From contig CM060977.1 in the NCBI GenBank assembly GCA_030765065.1, forward strand, positions 157,118,052 through 157,182,051: a stretch of 64,000 bases of DNA, in the 5' to 3' direction. The DNA comes from Deroplatys truncata (Eukaryota > Arthropoda > Insecta > Mantodea > Mantidae). Every line of letters starts with the position of its first letter. Position 1 is the first letter of the stretch. The translations under genes and the position numbers were made by a program. Under the pieces are notes generated by a model. It saw only the letters and a program-made list of their open reading frames with translations. It did no database searches and was not told the DNA's origin. This document shows, piece by piece, positions 11,689-22,804 of the stretch.

Positions 11689-12200
11689 TGAGGCAGTATT
11701 TTTAACACTTAAATAATTTCAGTCTAATTATATAATATGTAAATTCAATAACAACCCGCCTTAAAGCAATATGTGTATGTAACTATATATAAAGTGTATA
11801 TCACAGTCATTGTATATGTTATATTATTGTATACATGTGCAATAATGTTATGTGAATGCATTACGTAATTTAATAATGTAGGATCTGTGAGAATAATAGG
11901 TTAAAAGTTGCTAACAATAAGGTAACCTTGAGACAATAATGAATATGAAAGTTTAACAATACTACTTGTGATTCTTGGAAGCAATAATGTAATTTTATTG
12001 TGACAGTTTATAAAATAGGCAATCAACAACCAGAAAAAGCTTTAGTTAAATGAAGGTATCCTATTGGAGTAGGATTAGCCAATCAGAAACTGAAAAGGAG
12101 ACAATTTTACAAACTTTAGAGTTCAGTTGCCTGCAGACTTTGTTTGTAACCGGATGCGAGACACGTCCTCGAGAAGTATGATACGTATTTGTGTGTAATC
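11689..12200 (+). repeat. Solo LTR, family B, partial
   Basis: Starts TGAGGCAGTATTTTTAAC and carries the shared tgctaacaataaggtaacc and CCAAT-box region. It loses homology near 12200, so only the first half remains. It is broken, and no target duplication can be paired. Confidence 0.65.
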
Positions 12201-12430
12201 CCCCTCCCCTGAACAGGAGAGTTTCTCATCAAGGAGTGATGCTAGATAGTCATTACCGTTTATATTTTATGTAGAAATGTTCTTTCATTAACTTAAAGTA
12301 AATTAGGTAAGTATAATAAAAAAAAAAAGCAAAACACAAGTTCATGTCATGTTCCCTGAATTTCACTATGTCTTAAGGAAGAAACCATTCCTTAGTTTGC
12401 ATAATTTTACGAAACCTTTATTTCCGTAAA
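12201..12430. other. No recognisable feature
   Basis: Short unplaced spacer, AT-rich. Confidence 0.4.
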
Positions 12431-13110
12431 AGCGGAAGTTGAATTTTTGCTGTTTGTCAGAAATATTTAAAGTCGGTAGCAATGTTAGGTAAATTACCCT
12501 ACACTGCTTGGTTATATACCAAGTAAAGTCGATATTACGCTCGTGGTGCGTAAGGCAATTGCAGCAGAACAGTTTTCACGCCATCGCCTCTCCTTGAGGA
12601 AAGCAGCATTCAAAAGCACATCATTTTTGTTAAAAAAACATTCGATTGTCACATTACCGGATATTAGGTAGTGTTGGATTGGACTGACTACGGTGGGGAC
12701 TCGGCACTGATCCACATAGGGGATATTGTACCTACACCCCACAGGGTTCCTAAGTTTTTCAGAAAGAGGCTCCCCGCCAGATGGACAGACAGACCGGGGA
12801 CGCACAGAGGGGGTCCAACGCCCCTCAAGCGGATTCTGAGACTCCTGGCACCCAGCCGAAAGCCGAGGAATGCAGAGAGCCACAAAGAACATGCTTTTCC
12901 CCTGCCACACTGCACCGAAACACCATCACCTGAAAGAGACCAACAGATGAAGGATGACGTGAAATAAAAACTCTGATGAAATGGAGGGACAGGAAATCCG
13001 AGGAGAGGATTCACCTGGCGACCCGGGAACACCCCCGTAAAATTCCATGTGTCAGGAAGGTCGGCCAGGGAATCGAGGTGGTGTTACTTTGTGCTTAATG
13101 CTAGAACTAA
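12431..13110. other. GC-rich island with a 98-codon open frame
   Basis: Base composition jumps to clearly GC-rich between about 12680 and 13060, against an AT-rich background. A plus-strand frame, 12671-12967, is proline- and arginine-rich (WTDRPGTHRGGPTPLKR), and minus-strand frames overlap it. Shortly after, near 13085-13130, a frame reads FVLNARTNGLL, faintly like the NAR start of a LINE endonuclease domain. That is too weak to call. It may be a captured or transposon-derived coding piece. Confidence 0.3.
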
Positions 13111-13665
13111 CGGACTTCTTAAATTTAAATCAGATAGTGAAACGCATACTAAACATTCAGGTGAAAGGAAAATACTTTAGGTATAGCTTCTAATGATATT
13201 TATAGAGCAATTGGGTCTGTATAATGTTAACTTGTGCAAGTTAATTTTACAGATAGTTGAACAAATGTAAGGCTAACTGCTCCTGATTCAATTTGTTAGG
13301 TATGTTTAATATGTAAATCACTGCTATGGACGAAGGCCATCACCACACCTTCACTGTGTCTCGTGACGGATTCAGGTGATGATGTATGAAAACAGATAAA
13401 CTGCCCCAGGCTGACCAACAGGTCAAGGAAATAAGGACGTACAGAGTGTTCCACAACATACTACTCGACAAACTACATCGATCAGTCACATTGCCATCCT
13501 TGTCTCTTCTTGTCACAGTAGACAAAACACCAAATAGTATCGGAAAGTAAGCATTGCACTAACCTGTTTAACTTCAAAAGAATGAAAGAAGTAAACATTG
13601 CCAGTGTTACACAAACTCTCGATGTATCCGGTAAATTTGTGTGTGGTGGTTTATTTGCTAAAGTA
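13111..13665. other. No recognisable feature
   Basis: No repeat or credible frame. It ends with the TA target of the next transposon. Confidence 0.4.
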
Positions 13666-14955
13666 CAGAGTGATTTATGAACAACTGACACATTTATTTC
13701 TTTAATTATTCTGTTCGAAATTCACTCATTGACCCAATTTTAGCACAAGATTAAGCAGAATGTTCTGGAGTTTCGATTGCCTGTCACTAGATGCGTAGAT
13801 GTTCACGTTATATTTGTAATTGTTAGTTTCATTGACGGCAACTGCTTTTGAGATTTTGTTCTAATCAACGTGAAAATGGAGCACATATTAAATGAACAAC
13901 TCTTCCTTGTAAAGCAATACTGGATTACGAATTCAATTTCAGCACTCAAAGGGCATACCAGAGAGAATTTGGTGTTCGAAATCCTCCCCAAAGAAACACA
14001 ATGCTGGGACTGGTAAACAAATTGGAAAAACTGTATCTCTGGTGAGTGAAGAAAGGCAAAACTCGTTCATCTAGACTTCCCATGATTGTTGTTAACGTGA
14101 GAGCACGACTGGATCAGTCACCTAAAAAATAATTAAGACGTTATCGCAGTAGAAAGGGTGCAGCTACTCAATGTGTCGGAGAGCTGTGAAAAGTGCAGGC
14201 CTAAAGCCGTGTAGGATTACGGTTGTCTATCAGTTACAGGAAGCAGATAAGGATAGACGACTGAATTATTGTTGTTGATTTCAGGCGTTCGTTGTGCAAA
14301 ATCCTGCCATATTGTCCATCATATGGTTCACAGATGAAGTATCGTTCAATTTATCCGGTTATGCACCTATGCATCCTGTTAAAATCGGAGTTTAGTGCGC
14401 AATATCCCACAGAGAACAGTGAGACCATTTTTTAACAAAGTGAACACTGCTTGGTACCGACCGATTTTCATGGAGTTTGCTGAGCAACTAGGCGATGTAG
14501 AGCTGAGTCAAGGATATTTTCAGCAGGACGGCGCTACATGCCATACAGCAAATGAATCCATGGCAATTGCAAGTTTCTTTGACGACCGGATAATTTCCAA
14601 GAACCTGTGGCCACCAAGATCTCCGGATTTGACATCATCGAACTTCTTTCTATGGGGTTACTTAAAACACATGGTTTATGCCACGCGTCCCTAGACATTG
14701 GACGATCTGAAGCACAACATTGCACAGCAGATTCAAGTTATTGACAACAAATTCCTCCAACGAGTGGCCCGTAACATGGAACGACGTTTTGAGTTGTGCC
14801 TTATGCAGGATGGAGGACATTTTCAACATTTGCTATGGAGGTAAATAATCTCCCAAAATTCCTGTGCATTTCAGGTATAATAAGTTGTCGCTAGCATAAC
14901 GCGTTTTGAAATAATTAAAGAAATAAGTGTCTTGAGTTCTTCATAATTCACCCTG
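13666..14955 (+). mobile_element. ITm (Tc1/mariner superfamily) transposon, long TIRs
   Basis: Bounded by TA on both sides (13664-13665 and 14956-14957). The terminal repeats begin CAGAGTGATTTATGAA and CAGGGTGAATTATGAA and stay similar for about 48 bp (both reach ATTTCTTTAATTATT). Repeats that long exceed the usual 25-30 bp of mariner. The element is about 1.29 kb with one transposase. Confidence 0.85.
13876..14844 (+). pseudogene. ITm transposase with arthropod-type HTH, broken
   Basis: The start MEHILNEQLFLVKQYWITNS is the N-terminal helix-turn-helix common in arthropod transposases of this type (DUF4817-like), followed by GVRNPPQRN and NKLEKTVSL. The catalytic half has WFTDEVSFNLSGY (first D), YFQQDGATCHTAN (second D) and LWPPRSPDLTS (third D). 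The only long open stretch is 14395-14694. Several frameshifts and stops interrupt the frame. It is the same protein type as the fragment at 38206, but the terminal repeats differ, so they are different families. Confidence 0.8.
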
Positions 14956-15330
14956 TAGAAGGTTCTTTGAAAATTCTGATTTTCAGTATAAACTCAAGTG
15001 CAAGAACGTTTCTGCTATCTACTCTGAAGGTCAAAGCTGAAGATATATTATGCAATCTGGCTATAGAAGCAGCGAGTTGTCACCCGGGAGTCGATGGGTT
15101 CCTCTATATCCATCAGTTTCTCAACCTGTCCTCTGCGGTGACGTATGGGCTTCGTGGTCACTCTAGGAAATTAAAGAATGCAGGTTGTCTACTGATATTG
15201 CATATACAGGAAATATACTTGATTTGTTTACATATTATATTGGATGTACCGAAATTATGTTAATTGTTTGTGATTAAGGGGATGAAGCAGAATCGGTGAA
15301 AGTGAAGAAAATGATAGTCCAGTGGACATA
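14956..15330. other. No recognisable feature
   Basis: An unrecognised frame (14967-15263) occupies most of it; no support for function. Confidence 0.4.
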
Positions 15331-16578
15331 CACTTCGTGATCAAAAGTATCCGGACACCTGGCTGAAAATGACGTAAAAGTTTGTGGCGCCCTCCATCGG
15401 TAATGCAGGAAGTCAATATGGTGTTGGCCCACCCTTATCCTTGATGACAGCGTTCACTCTCGCAAGCATACCTTCAATCAGGTGGTGGAAGGTTTCTTGG
15501 GGAATGGCAGCCCATTCTTCACGGAGTGCGGAACTGAGGAGATGTATTGATGTAGGTCCGTGAGGCCTGGTACGAAGTCGGCGTTCCAAAACATCCCAAA
15601 GATGTTCTATAGGATTCAATTCAGGACTCTGTGCAGGCCAGTCCATTACAGGGATGTTATTGTCATGTAACCACTCCGACACAGCCCGTGCAGTATGAAC
15701 AGGTGCTCGATCATGTTGAAAGATGCAATCGCCATCTCAGAATTGCTCTTCAACAATGGGAAGCAAGAAAGTGCTTAAAATATCAATGTAGGTTGGCGTT
15801 GTGATCGTGCCACGCAAAACAACAACAAGGGGTGCAAGACTCCTCCAGGAAAAACACGACCACAACACCACCACATCCGAATTTCACTGTTGGCACTACA
15901 CACGCTGGCAGATGACGTTCACCGGGCATTCGCCATACCCACACCCTGCCATCGGATCGCCACATCGTGTACCGCCACATTCGTCACTCCACGCAACGTT
16001 TTGCCACTGTTCAATCGTGTAATGTTGACGCTCCTTACACCAAGCGAGGCATCGTTTGGCATTTTCCTGCGTGATGTGTGGCTTATGAGCAGCCGCTCGA
16101 CCATGGAATCCAAGGTTTCTCACCTCACGCCTAACTGTCATAGTACTTGGAGTGGATTCTGATGCAGTTTGGAATTCCTGTGTGATGGTCTGGATAGATG
16201 TCTGCCTAATACTCTTTACGACCCTCTTTAAATGTCGGCGGTATCTGTCAGTCAACAGACGAGGTCGGCCTGTACGCTTTTGTGCTGTACATGTCCCTTC
16301 ACGTTTCCACTTCACTATCACATCAGAAACAGTGGACCTAGGGATGTTTAGGAGTGTGGAAATCTCGCGTACAGACTTCTGACACAAGTGACACCCAATC
16401 ACCTGACCACGTTCGAAGTCCTTGAGTTCCACGGAGAGTCCCATTCTGCTGTTTCACGATGTCGAATAACTACTGAGGTCGCGGATAATGAGTACCAGGC
16501 AGTAGGTGGCAGCACAATGAGTCTAAGATGAAAAACGTATGTTTGTGTTGGTGTCCGGATACTTTTGATCACATAGTG
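15331..16578 (-). mobile_element. Tc1-like DNA transposon, second family, both ends
   Basis: TA-flanked (15329-15330 and 16579-16580) with 29-bp terminal repeats that differ at two positions: CACTTCGTGATCAAAAGTAT at the left and CACTATGTGATCAAAAGTAT at the right, both continuing CCGGACACC. Length 1248 bp, transposase on the minus strand. I recall this terminal repeat type as common in insect genomes; this was not checked. Confidence 0.9.
15413..16444 (-). pseudogene. Tc1 transposase, frameshifted
   Basis: About 343 codons from MGLSVELKDFERGQVIG to KDKGGPTPY. The N-terminal HTH region and the GRPR hinge (TGRPRLLTD) are clear, followed by HITQENAKRCLAWCKE. The first catalytic D is in VAWSDE near 16000, where the frame shifts. 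FQHDRAPVHTARAVSEW near 15700 holds the second D, and NPIEHLWDVLE the E, giving DD34E spacing. The 3' half from 15682 to 15413 is open. There are at least two frame changes between 16000 and 15750. It is inactive but retains both ends. Confidence 0.9.
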
Positions 16579-16869
16579 TAAAACATGTTGTTGGACCTCA
16601 CTTGAGAATTTTCTCCGAGAAGAACATTTGCTACGTGCAAATATTTGCTTACATAAGGTAAGCAACCAGATTTTTTATTTGATTATTTCCTTCAAGATTT
16701 TTACGTCGTGGCGCAATGAAAAGTTGCTATGAAAAGGTAGTATAATTGATGTCTTCAATAAAAAAAACGTAAAAGTCCATTTTCTTAATATTTTAAATAA
16801 TGCTTAAAACCCCTGTTTACTACATAAGAAGGTGGCACAACAGGCGGTGGACACTGATGATACAGGAAA
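16579..16869. other. No recognisable feature
   Basis: AT-rich spacer. Confidence 0.4.
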
Positions 16870-17060
16870 TAATACTCGAGAAAAAAACTTTGGGGTGGAA
16901 GCGTTCCAGGCCTAAGCTTTGGTACCTCTCCGCCGTCCCCGGCATTGTCCAGTTATGAGGACTGAGGAAAACCAAAGAGGGCGGTTGGGCGGGATTTGAA
17001 CTTGGATCTCCCGTTCAAGAGCCTTAACGACCTGGACCACTCCTGTCGGCAACTGTTTAA
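16870..17060 (-). repeat. tRNA-headed SINE, family 2
   Basis: The minus-strand head near 17050-16975 reads GAGTGGTCCAGGTCGTTAAG (A-box region) and AAGTTCAAATCCC (B box), a leucine-tRNA-like layout. The body continues ttggttttcctcagtcct and ccggggacggcgg. A second diverged copy is at 28938. Confidence 0.65.
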
Positions 17061-17674
17061 ATCTGATATGTCTGATAAAGATTACGTTAATACTCAAAAG
17101 TAACACCAGTTTTTTAAAACACCCTTAGTTCATTTACCTACCTATTTAATAACAAAGTAACTGTTTACTATTGATACCGTACTTATTGACAGGAATATAT
17201 AAATAATTGTGTAAATAAAGAAATTATAATAAGATAGAGAAATAATTGCAATAAATAATTTACTAATATTAAATCAATTTACAATGTAATAAGCTTGAGT
17301 TGAAAACATTTGTACAAGGAAACGTCATTAGCGTCAGCCAAAGTAGCGAACGCTTTAGTATAAAGATACCTAGAATGCAGTTAAAGTTAGAAGTGTTCAG
17401 TACGTTTGCAGAGTCACATAAACAGAAATTCCGTAAAAGAGAAAGATAATGAAATTCTGAGATTCGGGGTGGTACCCAATAGTAATAGTGTGATACGCAT
17501 ATGTAGGAATTTAAGATTGGCCCCGGTGTGAAGGAAGCTTGGTGGGATAGTTCTAAGGTAGGCGGAGTTAATCAGAGGGCGTGAAATCTAATCAGACACA
17601 CATTCATTCGTGCACTCTCTTTTCATACACGCATTCGTCACTCTGGATACTGGTGGTTATTTTAAGCGTCCAGT
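17061..17674. other. No recognisable feature
   Basis: AT-rich then mixed sequence, with no credible frame. Confidence 0.4.
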
Positions 17675-18025
17675 GACGCGCTTGTTGAGTAAGATTTAGC
17701 TGCTGTTGTAAGCGATCTTGCCGGGAAGCATTTTTAGCGGCTCACGGCAATTTACGCTTCTAGTTTCTTTATTAAGGAAAGAGTTATTTCAAACCATAAA
17801 ACTGATACTGTAGAAGTTAGCACTTATAATAATTTGATTGTTAAAGTGCTGCGATTCATAATCCGTTTGATTATTTATCTTAAAACGCCGCAATAGCTCA
17901 AATATTAGATTACATTACATTTCCCAGTGAATTTAAATTGGTGTTATCCTTTCACAGCCGTCCACGGATACCCTGAGAGAAAGATCTCGTAGCAAACCAC
18001 TGTAGCAGCCGGCAGCAGATATTGA
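17675..18025 (+). repeat. Repeat family E, copy 1
   Basis: About 350 bp shared with the minus-strand block at 30535-30890: ttacgcttctagtttctt, aaagttatttcaaacc-type, ggtgttatcctttcacag and gcagccggcagcagat occur in the same order. Ends are not sharply defined and no target duplication is seen. Class unknown; it could be an LTR or a non-autonomous element. Confidence 0.6.
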
Positions 18026-18951
18026 AACAGAGGGTTCGACTTCAGAAATGACTGGCTTCAAACTTAGCGACCATTACGGGGCTGGAAACGTGTCACTATA
18101 ATACATTCGGTTGCTTTCTTAGTTACTTTTAGAAGTTTTGTGTTATTTTTTTGTAGATTTTTAGCTCATAAATGCATTTTATTTTGTAGCAATATTGCAG
18201 TATAACTTGTGCGATTTAACATTGGCTTCCAACACTATCCTTTGCCCGTATGCAGATGGAGGTAGAGAATGTAGAGGTTCCGAAATTCTTACTGGATACA
18301 AAACGCTTTGTTTCATTCAATGTATTAGATAGAATTGGAACATACGCTGTTTTTCAAGTTAGAAGTAAAGCAAAATAAGGTATTTATGTCACGTATTAAG
18401 CTTCTGTTGCATAATAAGAGTATGGAATCCAGTTCTAAGCATTCTAAATGTCAAGGGGATTGAATTAAATATGAAGTTGTAGTTGTAGGTACTTGAAGGA
18501 TAGAATGGAACACGTGTGACATCAAGAGGTTATTGTCAAGTGACAGGCACCCCGTTCCCCTCGCAAGTATCGTTATATATCACACGGAGCAGAAGATTTT
18601 AACTCCTGATTACATTTTGCTTTAGGTGTTTGTAGCACGGAGACTTCTATTCCAGACATAAGTTCCTTTTCCAAGCGCTATTTATTCAGCTCCCTTTTGT
18701 CTCAAGATATTTGTTTACACCAGGTTGGCTCACAAGAACCTTCTGAAATGGCGGATGGAATCAATGAAATGAGAATATAATAATTCCTCGGAGTCCTTCA
18801 GCACCCATGTTTTCTATCTAACTTTTCAGCTAAAGGAAAATTCTCGAAGAAGAAAAATGTTCCATGAAGACGATTTCAGTTAGGATTCTCTCATAACAAC
18901 ATATAGATGCCCCCTTAGAGACGAAATGAAGGAAACATCTCCATTATTTAC

Positions 18952-18954
<3 letters not shown>
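18026..18954. other. No recognisable feature
   Basis: No repeat or credible frame seen. Confidence 0.4.
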
Positions 18955-18989
<35 letters not shown>

Positions 18990-18990
18990 T
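18955..18990. repeat. (TAA)n microsatellite
   Basis: About eleven TAA units. Confidence 0.95.
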
Positions 18991-19263
18991 AATAAAGAGT
19001 TTTCTACAAACGCAGATTCCCATATTCGACAAAGTACACAAATAGTATATCATTAATGAATATATACAGAATTTCTGTGTCTGCAATTTGCCCTGGATAA
19101 CAAAGTATATCTAATATAAATTACTAGGAATTTTAAAAATTGAAACCAATGTAATAAGACAAAAACATACAAAATTAGTTAATGGAATAATTTTGAAAAA
19201 CTGCTTTACTACTAAATTTAGTATGATATTCGGAGTACATTACCTTTCTGTTTCTGCCATACA

Positions 19264-20222
19264 TTTTTACTTTCTCTACTATCTCGTAAGTAGGGGAAGT
19301 ATTGTATTCCACCCAAAAATTCGATACCGAGATTTCACCGGAAATACATGTTTTGAGACCCCCTGAATCCAAAAAAGCATTTTGGAAACATGTCAGTGTG
19401 TGTTGTGTGTCTGCGTGTCTGTGTGTGTGTGACTGTGAACAGCATAACTCAGAAACGAACAGTCGGATAAACACCAAACTTGGTGTTTAGGTTCAGTATC
19501 TTCCAGAGATGCGACACGAAGGTTTTCAAGAAAATCCCCCCACCATAGATTACCCTTTACATGGAACATTTTTCGAAAATGTTAATTTTCTCAAAAATGG
19601 CTCTAACGATTTTGATTAAAATATCATATGTTTAAGATATTTTCATAGGAATGTCTCCAAAAGTATTCTTCATTGTGAACGACTTTTGCATAACTGGTAA
19701 ACCATAAGAGATAGACAAACTTTTACTACACAAAAAATGTAGATCGCGTTAAAATACACAATTTATGTCATGCATGTTTTTTGTTGAGTGAACCATTTTC
19801 GAGATATGGCTTGTTATTCCTTAAATTTTACAACACATTTTCTGAAATGGGAATTCGTTATTCATTTTTTTGTCTTGGATATGCAAAGAGTATTAATCTG
19901 TTGGAAAGGGAATGGTGCTGCACCTAGCAACCAGCTATTAAGATATATATATATCTTATTGCTAATTTTCTTGTAGATGCAAGGGGAATATATATTTACA
20001 AGGGCAATATAGAAATACAGTAGCCTTTATGTGCTTAAAGGCTACTGTATTTCTATATTGCCCTTGTAAATATATATTCCCCTTGCATCTACAAGAAAAT
20101 TAGCAATAAGATAGAGTCTGCAAATGTTTATCTCGATTAACATGAAGTAGATGGAGAATAAGCGTTTGTAAAAATAGTTTGTACAAGAGTAGAGAAAGTC
20201 ATGTGAGTGTAACACATCAGAT
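19264..20222 (-). repeat. Family A repeat containing a large palindrome
   Basis: Near full length. It starts ttactttctctactatc and ends gtaacacatcagatttttta. The GT microsatellite lies near 19397-19430. The region that normally reads through aaacaaggggaac is rearranged into the perfect inverted repeat listed separately. Confidence 0.8.
19952..20113. repeat. Perfect palindrome, two 78-bp arms, 6-bp spacer
   Basis: Arms 19952-20029 and 20036-20113 are exact reverse complements; the spacer is tgtgct. The outer arm begins TATCTTATTGCTAATTTTC and the centre is TAGCCTTTA tgtgct TAAAGGCTA. The arms are built from two pieces of family A (aaggggaat and caatatagaaatacag) that are not adjacent in ordinary copies. 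Confidence 0.97.
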
Positions 20223-20678
20223 TTTTTATATAGTTGTAATAAACAATGTCCAGTGCTCGTGCTTCCAGGAATAAATTTAACAGCTATTCGTGCATATAAG
20301 TAAATATTACAAAATATAAACCAATAATGTGAAACAAATTTTGAAAACGATGTCATCTCCCCTCCTAATGCGCTTTAGAGCGACCAGGTTTTATTCAAAG
20401 AGATGCATTAGATGCTGAAAATACCGGTGTTTCCAAATCCTCTCCACTTTGTTCAAATAGGCAACCCCAATGACATCAATATCACTACTACTTTAACATT
20501 ACATTACGCAGGACTACTTGCTTTTGTTTCAGTTATTTTATTTTAAAGTATTCTGGCATTGCTAATACCGTGAGCGGGCCAAGTTTATTTGGTGTACTAG
20601 GGTTACAAAGCCTTCAGTGAAACGTATACATTTTATTTCATACAAACAATACAGCCAACTGAGGGTACATACATTAGG
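20223..20678. other. No recognisable feature
   Basis: Unplaced sequence between the A repeat and the mariner remnant. The 3' untranslated end of that mariner probably falls in 20590-20678. Confidence 0.4.
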
Positions 20679-21699
20679 TTATTTTTCGACATAGCCTCCA
20701 TATCGGTTTAGGCATTTGTCGCTTCATGGGATGAGTATGAATATTCTTTGCTAGTAAACATCCTGACCTTGGTGTTCAGCCAAGTTGTCGTGAAGTGTTC
20801 ACCTTCTCGTCTGAAGCGAATCGTCGGCCTCCTAGGTGCTCCTTCAAGTGAGGAAAAAAGTGAAAGTAGCTTGGAGCGAAATCTGGTCTATAGGGAGGGT
20901 GGTCGATGATGCTTCAACAGCGTGGTGGTCTTCTGAACTGTATGAGGTCGCGCGTTGTCGTGAAGGAAGAAGTCCTGGCCGTTTCCTCCTGATTGCTTCG
21001 CGCAATCCTGTCAAGGTCTCGCAGTCAGCGAGTCAGTCAGCGGTCACTGTGTGCCCTCTTTCCAAAAACTCCACGAGTGAGACACCCGTGCTCTCACTGT
21101 GGTCATTGTCTTCCCGACAGATGAAGTCACCTTAAACTTGTCTTTGTCTTTGGAGAGAAACGGTGATTCCACTCCATTGACGACCGCTTAGTTTTGGGGG
21201 TGTAGTGGTGGATCCGGATCCATGTTTCATCACCCGCGACAATGGTGAAGAAAACTGTTCCCTTCCGTGGAGACCGTTGCAAAAATTGCAGACTTGTCTC
21301 CTTGCGCTTCTTCTTGTGTTGGTTGGACAGAGTTCGGAACAAACTTTCCGTTAATGCAAATATCTAAACAATGTGACGAACGCTTCCAAACGACATTCCC
21401 AATTCTACCGCAATGTCCCGTAACGTGGTTCTCCTGTTATCGTAAATCGTTCCTCCGCGCGAGCTGTGTTAAAATCTGTTGCCGTACTGGATCGGCCACT
21501 GCGATCCTCGTCGGTTACGATTTCTCTACCGGCCGCAAACTTTCGACAGCATTCTGCGACATTCTGACAAGGCATTAGTCTCTCCGTAAACCTCTACCAG
21601 GTTCCGGTAAATTTCAGCTGTGGTTACATGTTTCGCCCACGGAAATCGAATAACGGAGCGGATTTTTTCGCGAGACCAGTTTTCCAAACGAGTCGCCAT
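20679..21699 (-). pseudogene. mariner transposase remnant (DD34D type)
   Basis: A minus-strand reading of about 340 codons from MATRLENWSREKIRSVIRF to NRYGGYVEK. Blocks in order: HVTTAEIYRNLVEVYGE; LSNQHKKKRKETSLQFLQR; IVAGDETW (first D); LLLHDNARPHT (second D); and, in a shifted frame, HPPYRPDFAPSYFHFF (third D). The longest open piece is 21127-21342. At least six frame breaks make it clearly more decayed than the mariner at 35872. I could not identify its terminal repeats, so element ends are not called. Confidence 0.85.
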
Positions 21700-21817
21700 T
21701 TGTGTTTACCTACAACTAGCTAGGTGGCGGCCTGAAACTCTGCGTAGTTGCCAACAGCATGCATTAGAATTACCACACACTACCAATTTCTCTATAACGG
21801 AGGCTTCATTATTACGT
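21700..21817. other. Short spacer
   Basis: Ends with ACGT, the target duplication of the next LTR. Confidence 0.4.
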
Positions 21818-22545
21818 TGTCGCGGTATTGTTGTGTTATTTTATTTGCTGAGCGCCTGTTATTGTTTTACTATTTTTAATTTTGAGTTCTTTGTCCTCCG
21901 GCTAGCTATTATTACCAGTCGAGCAAATGTCTTAAACAGGGTGTGTAAACGGAAAGGAGTTGTTACTAAAAGATAACACTGATAAAAGAATTCGTTTTTC
22001 ACTTTTATTGCCGTCACACTTTACTTATTTCACATAATTACTCTTTATACACGCCCGACTGAAACTGTTATATTTTCGAATGTAACTATAATCACTTATT
22101 TGCCGCACATTATTAATTCGAGTATTTCACATTTTTGTAACTAGCTTTACGACGCGAGAGATTCTGTAGAATTGCGCGACGTTTAAACCGTGGATGATTC
22201 TGTTGAACTGTGCGACGTGTAACGCGTGAATGATTCTCTTAAACTGTGCGACGTGTAACGCGCGAATGATTCTCTTAAACTGTGCGTTACCTGCCCCCGG
22301 CTTTAGAATTTATACTCCCTCACCCCGATATGCCTAAACATTATAACAGAGCTGCTATTGGTTAATAAAGCGCACCAACATTAGCGTCTATTTTTATATC
22401 CAATCAAAATTACGAAGACATACGCTCTAGGGAAGATATTCCCTCCATATCTAAAGAAAAGCGCGCTAATTTAATTAAAGCGCGCGTTAATTTACACTAC
22501 AATCACTCTGGCATTCACAGTGTTGTGATATAAAATACTGCCTCA
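21818..22545. repeat. Solo LTR, family F, whole-looking
   Basis: A 728-bp block beginning TGTCGCGGTATTG and ending ATACTGCCTCA, flanked by ACGT on both sides (21814-21817 and 22546-22549). It has a CCAAT-type box (atatccaatcaaaatt) and a minisatellite. Its last ten bases match the end of family B, but the rest does not. No internal region is present. Orientation not decided. Confidence 0.6.
22160..22286. repeat. 36-bp minisatellite, about 3.5 copies
   Basis: Units of the form tgattctcttaaactgtgcg followed by acgtgtaacgcgtgaa repeat head to tail inside the family F LTR. Units near the right end are more alike than those at the left. Confidence 0.9.
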
Positions 22546-22804
22546 ACGTAGATGTAACTGAACATACTGTTTGTGTATTATTAATTGTATACTCGTAGTC
22601 TATAATATGGATACTGATGTAATATTCTATAATACATTTATTAGTCCGTCTTGAATCAGACATCTTAAAATTGCGAGTAAGAGAATGCTTTGACCTACAG
22701 ATCCGCACCTGTGCTCTGTGTACGAATGGTTATGGGGCGGGTTTCTGAAGTAGTTCAAGAGTTAGAATCCTGCTCTCGTCTGCAGAGCTTTGTATCAGTA
22801 ATAT
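22546..22804. repeat. Repeat family D, left part, interrupted by an LTR
   Basis: Shares gtttgtgtattattaattgt with 48020-48045, and tgctctcgtctgcagagc with 62215-62235 (there cgctcccgtctgcagagt). The unit resumes at 23277 after the family C LTR. Confidence 0.55.

Noticed and set aside
18880-19086. Poly-tyrosine or poly-isoleucine proteins (18880-19086, 41176-41496, 53909-54247, 58663-58854)
   Set aside because: Translation of TAA/TTA microsatellites; no flanking protein signal.
20595-21860. Terminal inverted repeats for the mariner at 20679-21699
   Set aside because: Candidate ends (gccttcagtgaaacg and gcctccgttatagag) share too few bases to call.
22160-22286. CRISPR-like array
   Set aside because: The 36-bp units are contiguous with no spacers, and the context is eukaryotic.
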